Below are positions 26,410 through 35,349 of a DNA stretch of 55,255 nucleotides, in pieces. Every line of letters starts with the position of its first letter. The first letter of the stretch is position 1. The translations under genes were made by a program, and so were the position numbers. Below the pieces are notes generated by a model, which saw only the letters and a list, made by a program, of their open reading frames with translations, made no database searches and was not told where the DNA came from. The stretch comes from CALZJC01 sp041574955 (GTDB lineage: Bacteria > Acidobacteriota > Thermoanaerobaculia > Multivoradales > JAHEKO01): positions 1 through 55,255 of the forward strand of contig JBFGNS010000006.1 of assembly GCA_041574955.1 (NCBI GenBank), in the 5' to 3' direction.

Positions 26410-27282
26410 CTAGCCGCCCAGCGCGGGTGGGTAGTGACCGGCGGCCACCAGCCGGCGCAGCTGTTCGGCGACCCGCGGCCGGTCGTCGAGGTGGGTCAGC
26501 CCGAGCCACGGCCCGCGCGCCGGCAGCACGGTCACCCGCGCCCGCCCGCCCGCTACCAGCTCGCCGACCGCGCCCGGCAGGCCGAACTCGGTGCGGCGCC
26601 CCCGGCCTGGCCGGCTCACGAACGCCTCGAAGCGCCCCTCGAGCGCGGCGAAGACATCCGGCGTGAACCCCCACAGGTTCATCGACACGGTCTCGGCGCC
26701 GGTCAGCGGGTGGACGGAGCCGTCGTCGCCGATCCACGCCGCTCCGCCGTCTCGCCGCCTGATGCGCGGCAGCTCCCGGATGCTGGTCAATCGGCCGTCG
26801 GCGTCGTGCTCGCACAGCGCGCGCGACACGTGGCCGTGGGGCGACAGGGTGTCGGCCAGCTGGTAGCCGGCGAGCGCCCAGCGGTCGGTCTCGCCGCCGA
26901 GGAAGCGACCGACCGCGGCGAGCGCGTCGGCGCCGTAGAAGTCGTCGGCGTTGACCACCGCGAACGGACCGCCCACCGCCGAGCGCGCGGCCAGCACGGC
27001 GTGGCCGGTGCCCCACGAGCGCGGCGCGGCGCCGGCCGCCGCCTCCTGGCGCACGTAGCTCAGCTCGGCGCGGGTCCGCCACCGGCGGCCGATCGATCGC
27101 CGGACCCGCTCTTCGATCTCGCCGCGCACCACGAAAACCAGCCGACCGAAGCCGGCGCGCAGCGCGTCGTAGAGGGTGTAGTCGACCAGCGCCTCGCCGC
27201 TCGGCCCGACCGGCTCGACCTGTTTGGCGCCGCCGTAACGCCGGCCGAGGCCGGCGGCCAGGACCACCAGCTGCGGCTTCAT
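26410..27282 (-). CDS. Sugar-phosphate nucleotidyltransferase-like protein
   Basis: 290 residues. The N-terminal signature LVVLAAGLGRRYGGAKQVEPVGPSGE matches the NTP-transferase fold (GxGxRxG-x-K), with the metal-binding Asp pair in VVNADDFYG (about residue 116). The conserved VDYTLYDALRAGFGRLVFVVR block is typical of an uncharacterised bacterial nucleotidyltransferase subgroup. It probably activates a sugar or alcohol phosphate, but the substrate is unknown. No kinase or glycosyltransferase neighbour specifies the pathway. A secreted unknown protein lies 19 bases upstream on the same strand. Confidence 0.75.
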   Translation of the reverse strand: MKPQLVVLAAGLGRRYGGAKQVEPVGPSGEALVDYTLYDALRAGFGRLVFVVRGEIEERVRRSIGRRWRTRAELSYVRQEAAAGAAPRSWGTGHAVLAARSAVGGPFAVVNADDFYGADALAAVGRFLGGETDRWALAGYQLADTLSPHGHVSRALCEHDADGRLTSIRELPRIRRRDGGAAWIGDDGSVHPLTGAETVSMNLWGFTPDVFAALEGRFEAFVSRPGRGRRTEFGLPGAVGELVAGGRARVTVLPARGPWLGLTHLDDRPRVAEQLRRLVAAGHYPPALGG

Positions 27283-27301
27283 GGCGGGCGCCTGCCGGCG
27301 C

Positions 27302-27910
27302 CTACTCCGGCGGCGCCGGCGGCCGCGGCTGGACGACCATGATGTGGGCCGACGCGGTGCCGGGCCGCATGATCCAGGGCGCGCCGGGCGCCTGCGGCGT
27401 GGTCGGCAGGCCGGTGGTCTGCTCGGTGGCGTACGGGATGTAGATCGACCAGACCCAGCTGCCGCCGGCCAGCTCACCGGTGGCCGGATCGAAGCCGTCG
27501 GCCGGCCCGCCCAGGTTGTAGAGCGTGGCGGGCTGCGGGGGCAGCTCGAGCTTGCCGGCGTCGGCCTCCTCGTGACGGATGCGCAGCGACTCGGTCGACT
27601 CGACGCCCTCGGCCTTGAGCTGACGGCCGCGGCTCAGGTACGGCTCGAGCGAGCGGTGGTAGCAGACGGCGTGGAAGCGGTCGTCGCCGGGGGTGTCGGC
27701 GACGCACACCAGCTCGTTGGTGCCCGGCCGCAGGGTGGTCAGCTCGCCGCTCGGCGAGTAGCCCAGGACCGCCGCGCCATCGCGCCGGTCGGCGGGCGCC
27801 GCCGCCAGGGCGCCGGCAATCTGGGCGGCGGGTCCGGGTGGCGAGGCAGTGCACGGCACGCTGGCCAGCAGCCCGGCGGCGAGGATCGGTAGCGGGAATC
27901 TCGGTCGCAT
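27302..27910 (-). CDS. Secreted protein of unknown function
   Basis: 202 residues with a signal peptide (MRPRF, hydrophobic core, cleavage near residue 22). The mature part has the blocks AVLGYSPSGELTTLRPGTNELVCVAD and DDRFHAVCYHRSLEPYLSRGRQL, with two cysteines (about residues 69 and 82) that could pair, and a C-terminal section rich in Pro, Trp and Tyr ending in HIMVVQPRP. I recall similar proteins from other Gram-negative phyla but no known function. It is close upstream of the nucleotidyltransferase gene and divergent from the cytochrome c gene, with 190 bases between starts. Confidence 0.6.
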   Translation of the reverse strand: MRPRFPLPILAAGLLASVPCTASPPGPAAQIAGALAAAPADRRDGAAVLGYSPSGELTTLRPGTNELVCVADTPGDDRFHAVCYHRSLEPYLSRGRQLKAEGVESTESLRIRHEEADAGKLELPPQPATLYNLGGPADGFDPATGELAGGSWVWSIYIPYATEQTTGLPTTPQAPGAPWIMRPGTASAHIMVVQPRPPAPPE

Positions 27911-28051
27911 CGGAAGCCCCTCCAGGGAGGTCTGCGCGGTCTCTGGACTCTACCTCAGGCGCCCCGGTGTGGGCCGCGCCGTGGTCGCCCGAGCGCCGCG
28001 CCAGAGGGCGCGAGAATAGCCGGCCTTCGGCGTGTGTTTTCTATTTGATCA

Positions 28052-28079
28052 GGGCAGCTCCGCACGGGGCGGAGTGCCC
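28052..28079 (+). promoter_or_regulatory. Stem-loop in the leader of the cytochrome c gene
   Basis: GGGCA(G)CTCCGC pairs with GCGGAGTGCCC (one bulged G) to give an 11-bp stem with a small loop, ending 21 bases before the ATG and six before AGGAG. A stable leader hairpin so near the ribosome-binding site could affect translation or mRNA stability. Function is not known. Confidence 0.4.
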
Positions 28080-28100
28080 GTCCGAGAGGAGACCCTCCCC

Positions 28101-28859
28101 ATGTCCAATCGTTTCGTTCCGTGGTCCGTCGCCGCGCTGGCCGGCCTTGTGCTGGCCGGCTGCGGCGCCCAGACTCCAGAGCGGTCCACTGGCGGTGCCG
28201 GTCAGGTAGTGCTCGCCTCGCACGAGGGCGGCGCCGACGTTGCGGCGCCGGCTGCGCCGCAGCTGCCGCCCCTGGTGCTGGGAACGGCGCCCCCCAACCC
28301 CTACTCTGCGAAGCAGATCGAGCGCGGCCGCCAGCTGGTCGAGTTCGGTGGCTGCAACGACTGCCACACGCCGTGGGTGTTCGACGCCGAGCTCGGCATG
28401 CCGGTGCCCGACATGAGCCGCGAGCTGTCCGGTCATCCCAGGGGGATGGCGACCGCTTTCGGCACCCTGGCGCCCGGCGACTCGGCGGTGGTCGGCCCGA
28501 CCTTCACCAGCTTCGTGCTGCCGATCGGCTCGGTCTACACCGCCAACCTGACCCCCGACATCGACACCGGTACCGGCAGCTGGACCGAGCAGATGTTTCT
28601 CGACATCTTCCGCACCGGCCGCCACCTGGGCGGCTCGGGCCGGCCGGTGCTGCCGCCGATGCCCTGGCCGAACGTCGCCTCGCTGCCCGACCAGGAGCTG
28701 GTGGCGATCTTCGCCTACCTGCGGTCGATCCAGCCGATCCGCAACCTGGTCCCCAGCCCCGACGTGCCCGAGGAGGTGATGTGGGCGATGCGGGACAGCT
28801 ACGACAAGCTGCTGGGTATCGACTCGCGAGGCGAGCGGGACGTGCTCGCTTCCAACTGA
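28101..28859 (+). CDS. Lipoprotein c-type cytochrome
   Basis: 252 residues. The lipobox is LVLAGC (Cys21). A single heme-binding CNDCH is at residues 85-89, and PPMPW (Met187) is the probable distal ligand; the TANLTPDIDTGTGSWTEQMF block is typical of class-I cytochromes linked to dehydrogenases. The protein should sit on the periplasmic face of a membrane and carry electrons, but no dehydrogenase or oxidase gene is adjacent. A strong Rho-independent terminator follows, so it is a single-gene unit. Confidence 0.88.
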   Translation: MSNRFVPWSVAALAGLVLAGCGAQTPERSTGGAGQVVLASHEGGADVAAPAAPQLPPLVLGTAPPNPYSAKQIERGRQLVEFGGCNDCHTPWVFDAELGMPVPDMSRELSGHPRGMATAFGTLAPGDSAVVGPTFTSFVLPIGSVYTANLTPDIDTGTGSWTEQMFLDIFRTGRHLGGSGRPVLPPMPWPNVASLPDQELVAIFAYLRSIQPIRNLVPSPDVPEEVMWAMRDSYDKLLGIDSRGERDVLASN

Positions 28860-28884
28860 CGATCCGCTCTCGTCGAGAGCGCTC

Positions 28885-28922
28885 ACGGCGCCCCGGCCGC
28901 GTGCGGCCGGGGCGCCGTTTTT
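28885..28922 (+). terminator. Rho-independent terminator after the cytochrome c gene
   Basis: A perfect 16-bp GC-rich stem (ACGGCGCCCCGGCCGC against its complement) with a 2-base apparent loop is followed by five T residues (28918-28922). It directly abuts the stop codon of the convergent DUF4097 gene. This is the clearest intrinsic terminator in the window. Confidence 0.9.
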
Positions 28923-29897
28923 CTAGCGCAGGGTGACGTCGCCGTCGTGGGTGCGGATCCGGATCGTCCCGGCGCCGTCGCCCAGCCGGCCGCTCACCCG
29001 GTGGCGCGAGCGGGAGGTGACCCGCTCCTCGGGCGAGACGCGGACGGCGCCGTCGTCGGTCTCGACGGTGAAGCTCGCCGAGATCTCGGGCGACAGCCGC
29101 AGGTCGACGTCGCCGTCGTCGAGCTCGATCTCGAGGTCGAGCTCGCTCGCCGACACGAGCTCCAGGCCGACGTCGCCGTCCTCGCCGCGGATGCGGAAGC
29201 GCGAGCCGGAGATCCTGGTGAGCTCGACGTCGCCGTCGTCGACCGTGATCTCCATGCTGCCGTCGCAGCGGTCGACCGCCAGGTTGCCGTCCTGCGCCCG
29301 AATGCGCAGTCGCGGGCTGCGGCAGTCGGTGATCCTCACGTCGCCGTCGTCGAGCTCGGCGGCCAGCTCGCCCTCGAGGCCCGCGATCACCACGTCACCG
29401 TCCTCGAGCTCGAGGCGCACGTCGCCGCGCACGTCCGCGATCTCGACGTCGCCGTCATCCAGCTCGATGTCCACCGCCGCGCGCCAGCCGGTCAGCTCGA
29501 CGTCGCCGTCGTCGCCGTCGAGCTCGAGCACCACCCAGGCCGGGGCGCGCACGGTGTAGCGGTGCTCGCGGTTCCTGCTGGTGAACCAGCCGAAGCCGCG
29601 GCGCCCGGTCTCGCGGCCGACGACGCGCACGGTGCCGCCACGCTGGCTGAAGTCGACCTGGAAGTCGGGCTTGGTGGCGGCGCCGATGCTCTTGAGCTCG
29701 GCGCGGTAGACGACGTGTACGTCGATCACGTCCCGCTCCCAGGGCGTGATCTCGACGCCACCGTCACCGTGCACCAGCTCGAGGCGGGCGCCGCGCGCCA
29801 CCTCGAAGCTCTCGTGGAACTCGCGGTCGATCCGTTCGGCCGAGGCCGCCGCCGCAAGTCCCAGCGACAGCGCGGCCGCAATCAAAGCAGCTCTCAT
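28923..29897 (-). CDS. Secreted DUF4097-like beta-repeat protein
   Basis: 324 residues with a signal peptide (cleavage after ASA near residue 20). From about residue 125 to 320 the sequence is a chain of short strands each closing with a DDGDV, EDGDV or HDGDV motif about every 19-21 residues (about nine copies), consistent with a right-handed beta-helix or stacked beta-sheet as in the DUF4097/DUF4098 adhesin-like family. The Asp-rich turns could bind cations. Location should be periplasmic or surface. It is immediately downstream of the hexapeptide acyltransferase gene (21 bases). Confidence 0.75.
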   Translation of the reverse strand: MRAALIAAALSLGLAAAASAERIDREFHESFEVARGARLELVHGDGGVEITPWERDVIDVHVVYRAELKSIGAATKPDFQVDFSQRGGTVRVVGRETGRRGFGWFTSRNREHRYTVRAPAWVVLELDGDDGDVELTGWRAAVDIELDDGDVEIADVRGDVRLELEDGDVVIAGLEGELAAELDDGDVRITDCRSPRLRIRAQDGNLAVDRCDGSMEITVDDGDVELTRISGSRFRIRGEDGDVGLELVSASELDLEIELDDGDVDLRLSPEISASFTVETDDGAVRVSPEERVTSRSRHRVSGRLGDGAGTIRIRTHDGDVTLR

Positions 29898-29918
29898 CGA
29901 AACACCTCCTGAGGCTCC

Positions 29919-30689
29919 CTACGCGCCGCCGGCGCCCAGGGTTCCGCCCGCGGCCGCGTCGGACCGCTCGGCCGGATCGTCACCGCCGGCGGGGCGGCGC
30001 AGATGCGGCCGCTCGCCGGACACCACCGCGTCGTTCGGGATGCGGGCGTAGTGCGGCGACAGCGTGAGGCCCGGCAGGGTGCGCACCCGGTCGCCGATCT
30101 GGATGATGCCCATGCCGGTGCCGGCCCCGATGGTGCAGTTCCGGCCGATCTCCACCAGGCCGTAACGGAACCGGCCGGCTCCCTCGTAGGTGTGCACCGT
30201 CAGGCGGCTGTAGGCGCCGATCAGGGTGCCGTCGCCGACGAAGATCAGCTCCGGCCGGAAGTGGTCGAGCCAGGCGAGCTGCATGATCTCGACGCCGCTG
30301 CCGATGTGCGCACCCATCCACCGGTACAGCCGGTTCTTGGCCGGCGAGCCCTTCATCACCAGCGAGACGGCGACCTGCAGCTGGAGCAGCGCACGCCGCC
30401 AGAAAGGCAGGTTCAGCTTGCGCCAGTTGATCGCGCCGGGTTCGTCGGCGGCGCCCAGCCCGAGCACCGTGTACTGGCGCTTGACCGGGGTCAGGAACTC
30501 GTCGAGCCGGCGGCGACCCTCGGCGGTGCCCGGGTCGAGGCTGGCGACGTCGACCCCCTGGCCCTTCGACGTCTTGCTGATGCGCACGGTGCGCCCGTGC
30601 TTGCGTGCGAGCCGCGTGCCTCGCCGCACGATCTCGATCGTCACCGCCCGCATTGCCTCTGACGGCTCCATTGCGCTGTTGCTTCCCAC
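29919..30689 (-). CDS. Left-handed beta-helix (hexapeptide) acyltransferase-like protein
   Basis: 256 residues. Hexapeptide repeats are visible from about residue 127 to 205 (GAHIGSG-, VGDGTLIGAYSRL, LVEIGRNCTIGAGTGMGIIQIGDRV), the fold used by acetyl- and acyltransferases of the LbH superfamily. The N-terminal 100 residues are basic and helical with one hydrophobic stretch (ALLQLQVAVSLVM). The C-terminal tail is polar and low complexity. Donor and acceptor are unknown. The listed start is a GTG; in-frame ATGs at 30671 and 30653 are alternatives. It lies between the lytic transglycosylase and DUF4097 genes, all on the minus strand. Confidence 0.7.
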   Translation of the reverse strand: MGSNSAMEPSEAMRAVTIEIVRRGTRLARKHGRTVRISKTSKGQGVDVASLDPGTAEGRRRLDEFLTPVKRQYTVLGLGAADEPGAINWRKLNLPFWRRALLQLQVAVSLVMKGSPAKNRLYRWMGAHIGSGVEIMQLAWLDHFRPELIFVGDGTLIGAYSRLTVHTYEGAGRFRYGLVEIGRNCTIGAGTGMGIIQIGDRVRTLPGLTLSPHYARIPNDAVVSGERPHLRRPAGGDDPAERSDAAAGGTLGAGGA

Positions 30690-30802
30690 CGTGTTTCTGC
30701 TCCCCGCGGCGCGCCGATCCTACTGTCCCGGATCGTTCCGCCCGGATCTGCCGGCCGGCCGCTCGCTCGCTCGCCGTCTCCCGCCTCGCGCGGCCCGCGA
30801 CC

Positions 30803-32335
30803 TCAGCCGCAAGTCGGGATCTTGAGCCGCTGGCCGGCGCGGATGGTGTAGCGCGGCGGGCGGACGCCGTTGACCGCCGCCAGCTCGCGCACCGAAACGC
30901 AGGGGAAGCGCGCGGCGATGCGGCCGAGGCTGTCGCCCTGGCGCACCGTGTACGGGATCATCTCCGGCTCCTCCGGGTAGTTGGCGTCGTGCAGCAGCCG
31001 CGCCTCGGCCAGCAGCGGCCCCTCCACGCAGCGCTCCTCGTACGCCGGCACCAGCACCGCCGGCAGGCGGACCTCGGTGCCCACCTCCAGCCGGTCGCCA
31101 GGGCCGAGCCGCGGGTTCAGGTTGCGCAGCGTGCGGAACCAGCCGTCGGGGTTGCCGGCATCGCCGACGCACACCGCCAGCTCGTTGAGGGCGATCTCGC
31201 TGGACAGCGCCAGGGTGGTGGTCGAGGTGTCGATGGCGGGCAGCTCGAGGCCGTACCGCTCGGGGTGGAGAAACAGCCAGGCGGCGGCCAGCACCCGCGG
31301 CACGTACTCGCGGGTCTCGCGTGGAAACTGGTAGTAGACCCGCCGATCCCAGAAGCTGGCCGCGCCGTAGCCGCGCTGGATGCGCTGCATCCGGCCCTCG
31401 CCGCCGTTGTAGGCCGCGAGCACCTTCTCCAGGCTGTCGTTGAACGCCGCCAGGTACTCGTTGATGTAGGCGACGTTGGCGCGGGTGGCGGCCTCCGGGT
31501 CGAAGCGCAGGTCGAAGCCGTCGCGCTCGACCAGGCCGTAGCGCCGGCCGGTGGCGCGGATGAACTGCAGCGGGCCGGCGGCGCCGGCGCGCGACATGGC
31601 GTGCACCTTGCCTCCGCTCTCGGCCGCCAGGATGCCGAACAGCAGCGCCTCGGGCAGCCCCGCCTGCTCGTAGACCGGCGCCATCTCGGGTCGCAGGAAC
31701 TGGTAGTTGTACCAGGCGGTGCGCAGGTTGGGCCGCATCCAGGTGAGCCAGTCGTCGAGCGCCGCGCGCACCGGACCGTTGAGCTCGATCAGCTCGCTCA
31801 GGTCGGTGCCCTTGAGCAGGTTCAAGGAGCGGTCGAGCTCCGGCATCTCGCCGTGGAACGGCTCGGTCCCGGGCTCGCGCTCGGCCTCCCCGTCCGCCGG
31901 CTCCACGGCCTCGGCCAGACGGACGGCGCGCAGCGCCGTGGCCTGCTCTTCGAGCAGGTAGTCGTAGGCGCCGACGAACAGGTCGATGTCGCAGCCGGCG
32001 GTGCGCGAGCAGTCGGCGGCGCCCTGGCGCAGGCGCGCCGAGGCCGCCGCGAGCTGCGCCGAGCCGATCTCGTCGCGTCCCTCCTGCAACAGGCGGATGC
32101 CGGCCTCGAACGCCTCGATCTGCGACTGCAGGTCGGTGTAGAGCGCCTGCAGCGCCGCCGGGTCGGGAGCCGGAGCGGCGGCCTGCTGTGTGGGGCGCTC
32201 GGCTTGCGGCGGCGGTGCGGCCGGCGGTGGCGCGGGCGCCGAGGCGCAGGCGATGGCGACCAGCGCCACCGGCGCCAGCGCGGCCGGTCGCGGCGGCCAC
32301 CGGCGGGTCGGGGAGATTCGGGCTCGGGCGGACAT
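30803..32335 (-). CDS. MltD-like lytic murein transglycosylase with LysM repeats
   Basis: 510 residues. The N-terminus has a lipoprotein-type signal (VAIAC, Cys about residue 30) and a Pro/Ala linker. The middle is an SLT/family 1D domain (about 225-345): catalytic Glu in GILAAESGGKVHAMS, then AAGPLQFI, ATRANVAYINEYL and VLAAYNGGEGRM. Two C-terminal peptidoglycan-binding units follow: a degenerate LysM-like segment around 400-435 (RNLNPRLGPGDRLEVGTEVRLP) and a clear LysM at about 462-508 (YTVRQGDSLGRIAARF). It cleaves glycan strands of peptidoglycan with anhydro-ring formation. It is divergent from the small membrane protein gene. Confidence 0.9.
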   Translation of the reverse strand: MSARARISPTRRWPPRPAALAPVALVAIACASAPAPPPAAPPPQAERPTQQAAAPAPDPAALQALYTDLQSQIEAFEAGIRLLQEGRDEIGSAQLAAASARLRQGAADCSRTAGCDIDLFVGAYDYLLEEQATALRAVRLAEAVEPADGEAEREPGTEPFHGEMPELDRSLNLLKGTDLSELIELNGPVRAALDDWLTWMRPNLRTAWYNYQFLRPEMAPVYEQAGLPEALLFGILAAESGGKVHAMSRAGAAGPLQFIRATGRRYGLVERDGFDLRFDPEAATRANVAYINEYLAAFNDSLEKVLAAYNGGEGRMQRIQRGYGAASFWDRRVYYQFPRETREYVPRVLAAAWLFLHPERYGLELPAIDTSTTTLALSSEIALNELAVCVGDAGNPDGWFRTLRNLNPRLGPGDRLEVGTEVRLPAVLVPAYEERCVEGPLLAEARLLHDANYPEEPEMIPYTVRQGDSLGRIAARFPCVSVRELAAVNGVRPPRYTIRAGQRLKIPTCG

Positions 32336-32445
32336 CGGGTTCGGTTGTGCCGGACGCGGGCCGGCACCGGCGGATTATGCCAGGGAGGCGGCGCGGCGCC
32401 CAGCGCGCTAGACTCGGAGCTCCCCCCGGGGTGCGGGAGCTGTCG

Positions 32446-32859
32446 ATGCAAGCGGCGAGCGCGGAGAAGGTCCTCAAGTGGCTGCTGGTGGTGTTGGGAG
32501 CCATGGCGGCCTCGGCTGTCTTCACGGCGGTGATGCCGACCGCCTGGATGGAGGCGTGCAGCCGCTGGCTCGGCGTCGAGCCGCTGCCGCGCACACCGCT
32601 GGCGCAGTACCTGACCCGCTCGCTGTCGCTGGTCTACGCCCACCTCGGCGTGCTGGTGCTGTATCTGGCGCGCGACGTACGGCGCCACCGGCGGTTGATC
32701 GGCTTCGTCGGCTGGCTGACCGGTCTGCTGGGGGTGGCGCTGACGGTGCTCGACTTCGCCATCGGCATGCCGGCGAGCTGGAGCTGGGGAGAGGGCCCGC
32801 CCACCGTGCTGTGCGCCTGGGCCATCGTCTGGCTGGCACGGCGGGTGCGGCCGGCTTGA
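32446..32859 (+). CDS. Small four-helix membrane protein of unknown function
   Basis: 137 residues with four hydrophobic segments (about 9-28, 55-75, 84-104 and 115-132). It has a short cytosol-like basic loop (RDVRRHRR) and short polar links. I do not recognise a named family with confidence. The ATG at 32446 is used; a GTG 15 bases upstream is in frame. The gene lies 110 bases from the divergent mltD-like gene and 122 bases before a secreted propeller gene on the same strand. Confidence 0.6.
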   Translation: MQAASAEKVLKWLLVVLGAMAASAVFTAVMPTAWMEACSRWLGVEPLPRTPLAQYLTRSLSLVYAHLGVLVLYLARDVRRHRRLIGFVGWLTGLLGVALTVLDFAIGMPASWSWGEGPPTVLCAWAIVWLARRVRPA

Positions 32860-32981
32860 GGCCGCGCGGCGTCCGCGCGACAACCCGCGCGGGGGGTCGG
32901 CCGTATATTGGGCAACCAGCCGCCATCCCGGCCGGCGGGCAGAGCCCGCGGGGGCCGCAACCGCCGAGGAGGAGAAAGCCG

Positions 32982-34121
32982 ATGACGAGGACCCTGGCCA
33001 TCTCGCTGCTGACCCTGATCTGTGCCGCCGGGCCGGCAGCGGCCGCGGCGGCCGAGGCGGAGCCCGCCCCGGCGCCGATCCAGTCGATGAGCGCGCTCGC
33101 GTTCGGACCCGGCGGCGTGCTGTTCATCGGCGACAGCAAGGGCGGCGCGGTGTACGCCGTCGAGCTCCCCGAGCGGCAGCCGACGGAGTGGGCGGAGTGG
33201 TTCACGCTCTCTGACGTCGAGGGCAAGATCGCCGCGCTGCTCGGCACCACGGCCGACGAGGTGATGATCCACGACCTGGCCGCGGACCCACGCACGCGCC
33301 ACGTCTACCTGGCGGTGTCGCGCGGCCGGGGCAGCTGGGGCTCGAACTGGATGCTGCCCAACGAAGCCGCCGACGCCACCCTGCTGCTGGTAATCGACGG
33401 CAGCGGCGCCATCAGCGAGCTCGTGCTGGAGCCGGCCGCCATGCGCCGGGTCGCCCTGCCCAACCCGGTCGACGCGGCGAAAAAGCACCCCTGGAAGGAC
33501 ACCTCGCTGCGCGCCGAGACGATCACCGACATGGGCTACGACGGCGGCGTTCTCTACGTGGCCGGGCTGTCGAACGAGGAGTTCGCCTCGACCCTCTGGA
33601 AGGTGCCGTATCCGTTCGGCCCGGGGGTCGGCGCGACGACGCTCGAGATCTACCACGGGGCGCACGGCGCGTTCGAGACCCACGCCCCCATCCGCACCTT
33701 CGTGCCCTACCGGCTGCGCGGCGAGCCGCACCTGCTGGCCGCCTACCTGTGCACGCCGTTCGTCACCTTCCGCACCTCGGAGCTGGCCGACGGCGAGCAC
33801 GTGCGCGGCCGCACACTCGGCGAGTTCGGCGCCGGCAACTACCCGCTCGACATGGTCGTGTACCGGAAGGACGGCAAGGACCGTCTGCTGATCGCCAACA
33901 GCAACCTGCCGCTGATGATCGTCAAGCCCGAGGACATCGAGAGCTTCGAGGGCGAGATCCTCGAGAAGCCGGACACGTATCTGGCCGGCCTGGCGTACGA
34001 GCCGCGCTCGGGAACCGGCATCCTGCAGCTCGACGCGCTCGGCGCCGACAGCGTGGTGGCGCTCAAGCGGATGCCCAACGGCGGCCTGAATCTGCTCACC
34101 GTGCCGGTGGGCTGGTTCTGA
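32982..34121 (+). CDS. Secreted beta-propeller-like protein (first gene of a trio)
   Basis: 379 residues from an ATG preceded by GAGGAGGAG. The signal peptide ends in an Ala-rich run near residue 24. Strand repeats such as IQSMSALAFGPGGVLFIGDSK, DLAADPRTRHVYLAVS and YPLDMVVYRKDGKDRLLIAN recall NHL/YVTN-type propellers, possibly six blades. No catalytic motif can be assigned. The next gene starts one base after its stop, and the following one overlaps that by four bases, so this heads a tightly coupled three-gene unit. Confidence 0.65.
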   Translation: MTRTLAISLLTLICAAGPAAAAAAEAEPAPAPIQSMSALAFGPGGVLFIGDSKGGAVYAVELPERQPTEWAEWFTLSDVEGKIAALLGTTADEVMIHDLAADPRTRHVYLAVSRGRGSWGSNWMLPNEAADATLLLVIDGSGAISELVLEPAAMRRVALPNPVDAAKKHPWKDTSLRAETITDMGYDGGVLYVAGLSNEEFASTLWKVPYPFGPGVGATTLEIYHGAHGAFETHAPIRTFVPYRLRGEPHLLAAYLCTPFVTFRTSELADGEHVRGRTLGEFGAGNYPLDMVVYRKDGKDRLLIANSNLPLMIVKPEDIESFEGEILEKPDTYLAGLAYEPRSGTGILQLDALGADSVVALKRMPNGGLNLLTVPVGWF

Positions 34122-34122
34122 G

Positions 34123-35349
34123 GTGTCCCCGCCAGGCGCGCTGCGCCGCTCGCGCCTGGCGCCGGCGCTGATCGCGGCCGCCCTGGTCGCCGCGGCACCC
34201 TCGCTGGGCGCCGCGCCGCCCGCGCCGTCGCTCCAGTTCGAGAGCTCTCCCGCTGCGCCGGGCTTCGGCACCGTCGCGGTCGCGGGCCTCGATCCCGCGG
34301 CGCTGGCGAGGCTCGCCGCCAGCACCCCGACGGTCGCCGAGTGGCAGGAGGTGCTGGCGGTGCGGGTGGCCGCCGGAGAGGAGGTGCCGCCGGTGCTGGG
34401 CCGTTACCAGGTCACGGACGACGTCGTGCGTTTCGTGCCGCGCTTTCCGCTTGCGGCCGGGATCGAGCTCGACTGCCGGTTCGACGGAGCGGCCTTCGAC
34501 CGCCTCGCCGGGCCGCCGGCCGCCGGTACTCCGACGCTCGCCGGCTCGTTCGTCATGCCCGAGCCGCCGCCGCCGGCCGCCCCCACGGTGGTCGCGGTCT
34601 ACCCCTCGGCCGAGCGTGTGCCGCAGAACCTGCTGCGGCTCTACGTCCACTTCTCGCAGCCGATGCGCCGGTGGGACGTGGCGGAGCGGGTGCGGCTGCT
34701 CGACCGGGCCGGCGCGTCGGTGCCGCTGCCGTTCGTCGAGATCGAGGGCGGTCTGTGGGATCCGCTGGGTCGCCGGCTGACGCTGTTCTTCCACCCCGGG
34801 CGGGTCAAGCGGGGAGTCGGCCCGCACCGCGAGCTCGGCCCGCCGCTGCGCCAGGGTGAGCGCTACCGGCTAGTGATCGCCGCCGGCCTGCGCTCGGCCG
34901 GCGGCGGCGTGCTCGAAGAGCCGTTCATCCGTGAGCTCTTGGTCGGCCCGCCCGACCGGCAGTCGCCCGACCCGCTGCGCTGGCGGATCGTGCCGCCGGC
35001 CGGCGCCACGGGCAGCCTGGCGGTGGAGCTGGGCGAGCCGCTCGACCACGGCCAGCTGCTGCGGCTGATCGAGGTGGTGGGCGACGGCGGCGCGGCGGTG
35101 GCGGGCGAGGTGACGGTGACCGGCGGCGAGACCCGGTGGTGGTTCACGCCCGACCGCCCGTGGCTCCCCGGGCGCTATCAGCTGCGGGTCGACCCGCGTC
35201 TCGAGGACCTCGCCGGCAACTCCGTCGGTCGGCGCTTCGAAGAGCCGCCGGGCAGCGCCGCCGAGCCGCCAGCGGCGGTTGTGGTGCCGTTCGAGGTGGG
35301 CGAGCCGGCGGCCGTGCGCAGAGTAGAATCCCCGGGCGGAGTCCGGTGA
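34123..35349 (+). CDS. Secreted protein with bacterial Ig-like (SbsA-type) domains
   Basis: 408 residues from a GTG located one base after the previous stop, so translation is likely coupled. It has a signal peptide (basic start, hydrophobic core, cleavage near residue 26). The body resembles Ig-like adhesin domains: PTVVAVYPSAERVPQNLLRLYVHFSQPM is the signature opening of an SbsA Ig-like unit (about 146-260), and a second similar unit ends with LPGRYQLRVDPRLEDLAGNSVG, the classic end of such domains. Likely extracytoplasmic, structural or binding role. The GTGA at 35346 overlaps its stop with the next start. Confidence 0.7.
   Translation: MSPPGALRRSRLAPALIAAALVAAAPSLGAAPPAPSLQFESSPAAPGFGTVAVAGLDPAALARLAASTPTVAEWQEVLAVRVAAGEEVPPVLGRYQVTDDVVRFVPRFPLAAGIELDCRFDGAAFDRLAGPPAAGTPTLAGSFVMPEPPPPAAPTVVAVYPSAERVPQNLLRLYVHFSQPMRRWDVAERVRLLDRAGASVPLPFVEIEGGLWDPLGRRLTLFFHPGRVKRGVGPHRELGPPLRQGERYRLVIAAGLRSAGGGVLEEPFIRELLVGPPDRQSPDPLRWRIVPPAGATGSLAVELGEPLDHGQLLRLIEVVGDGGAAVAGEVTVTGGETRWWFTPDRPWLPGRYQLRVDPRLEDLAGNSVGRRFEEPPGSAAEPPAAVVVPFEVGEPAAVRRVESPGGVR

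Noticed and set aside
28923..29897. Regularly spaced GTCGCCGTC-like repeats resembling a short repeat array
   Set aside because: They encode the DGDV turns of a DUF4097 protein; the spacers are coding and vary in step with codons, so this is not CRISPR.
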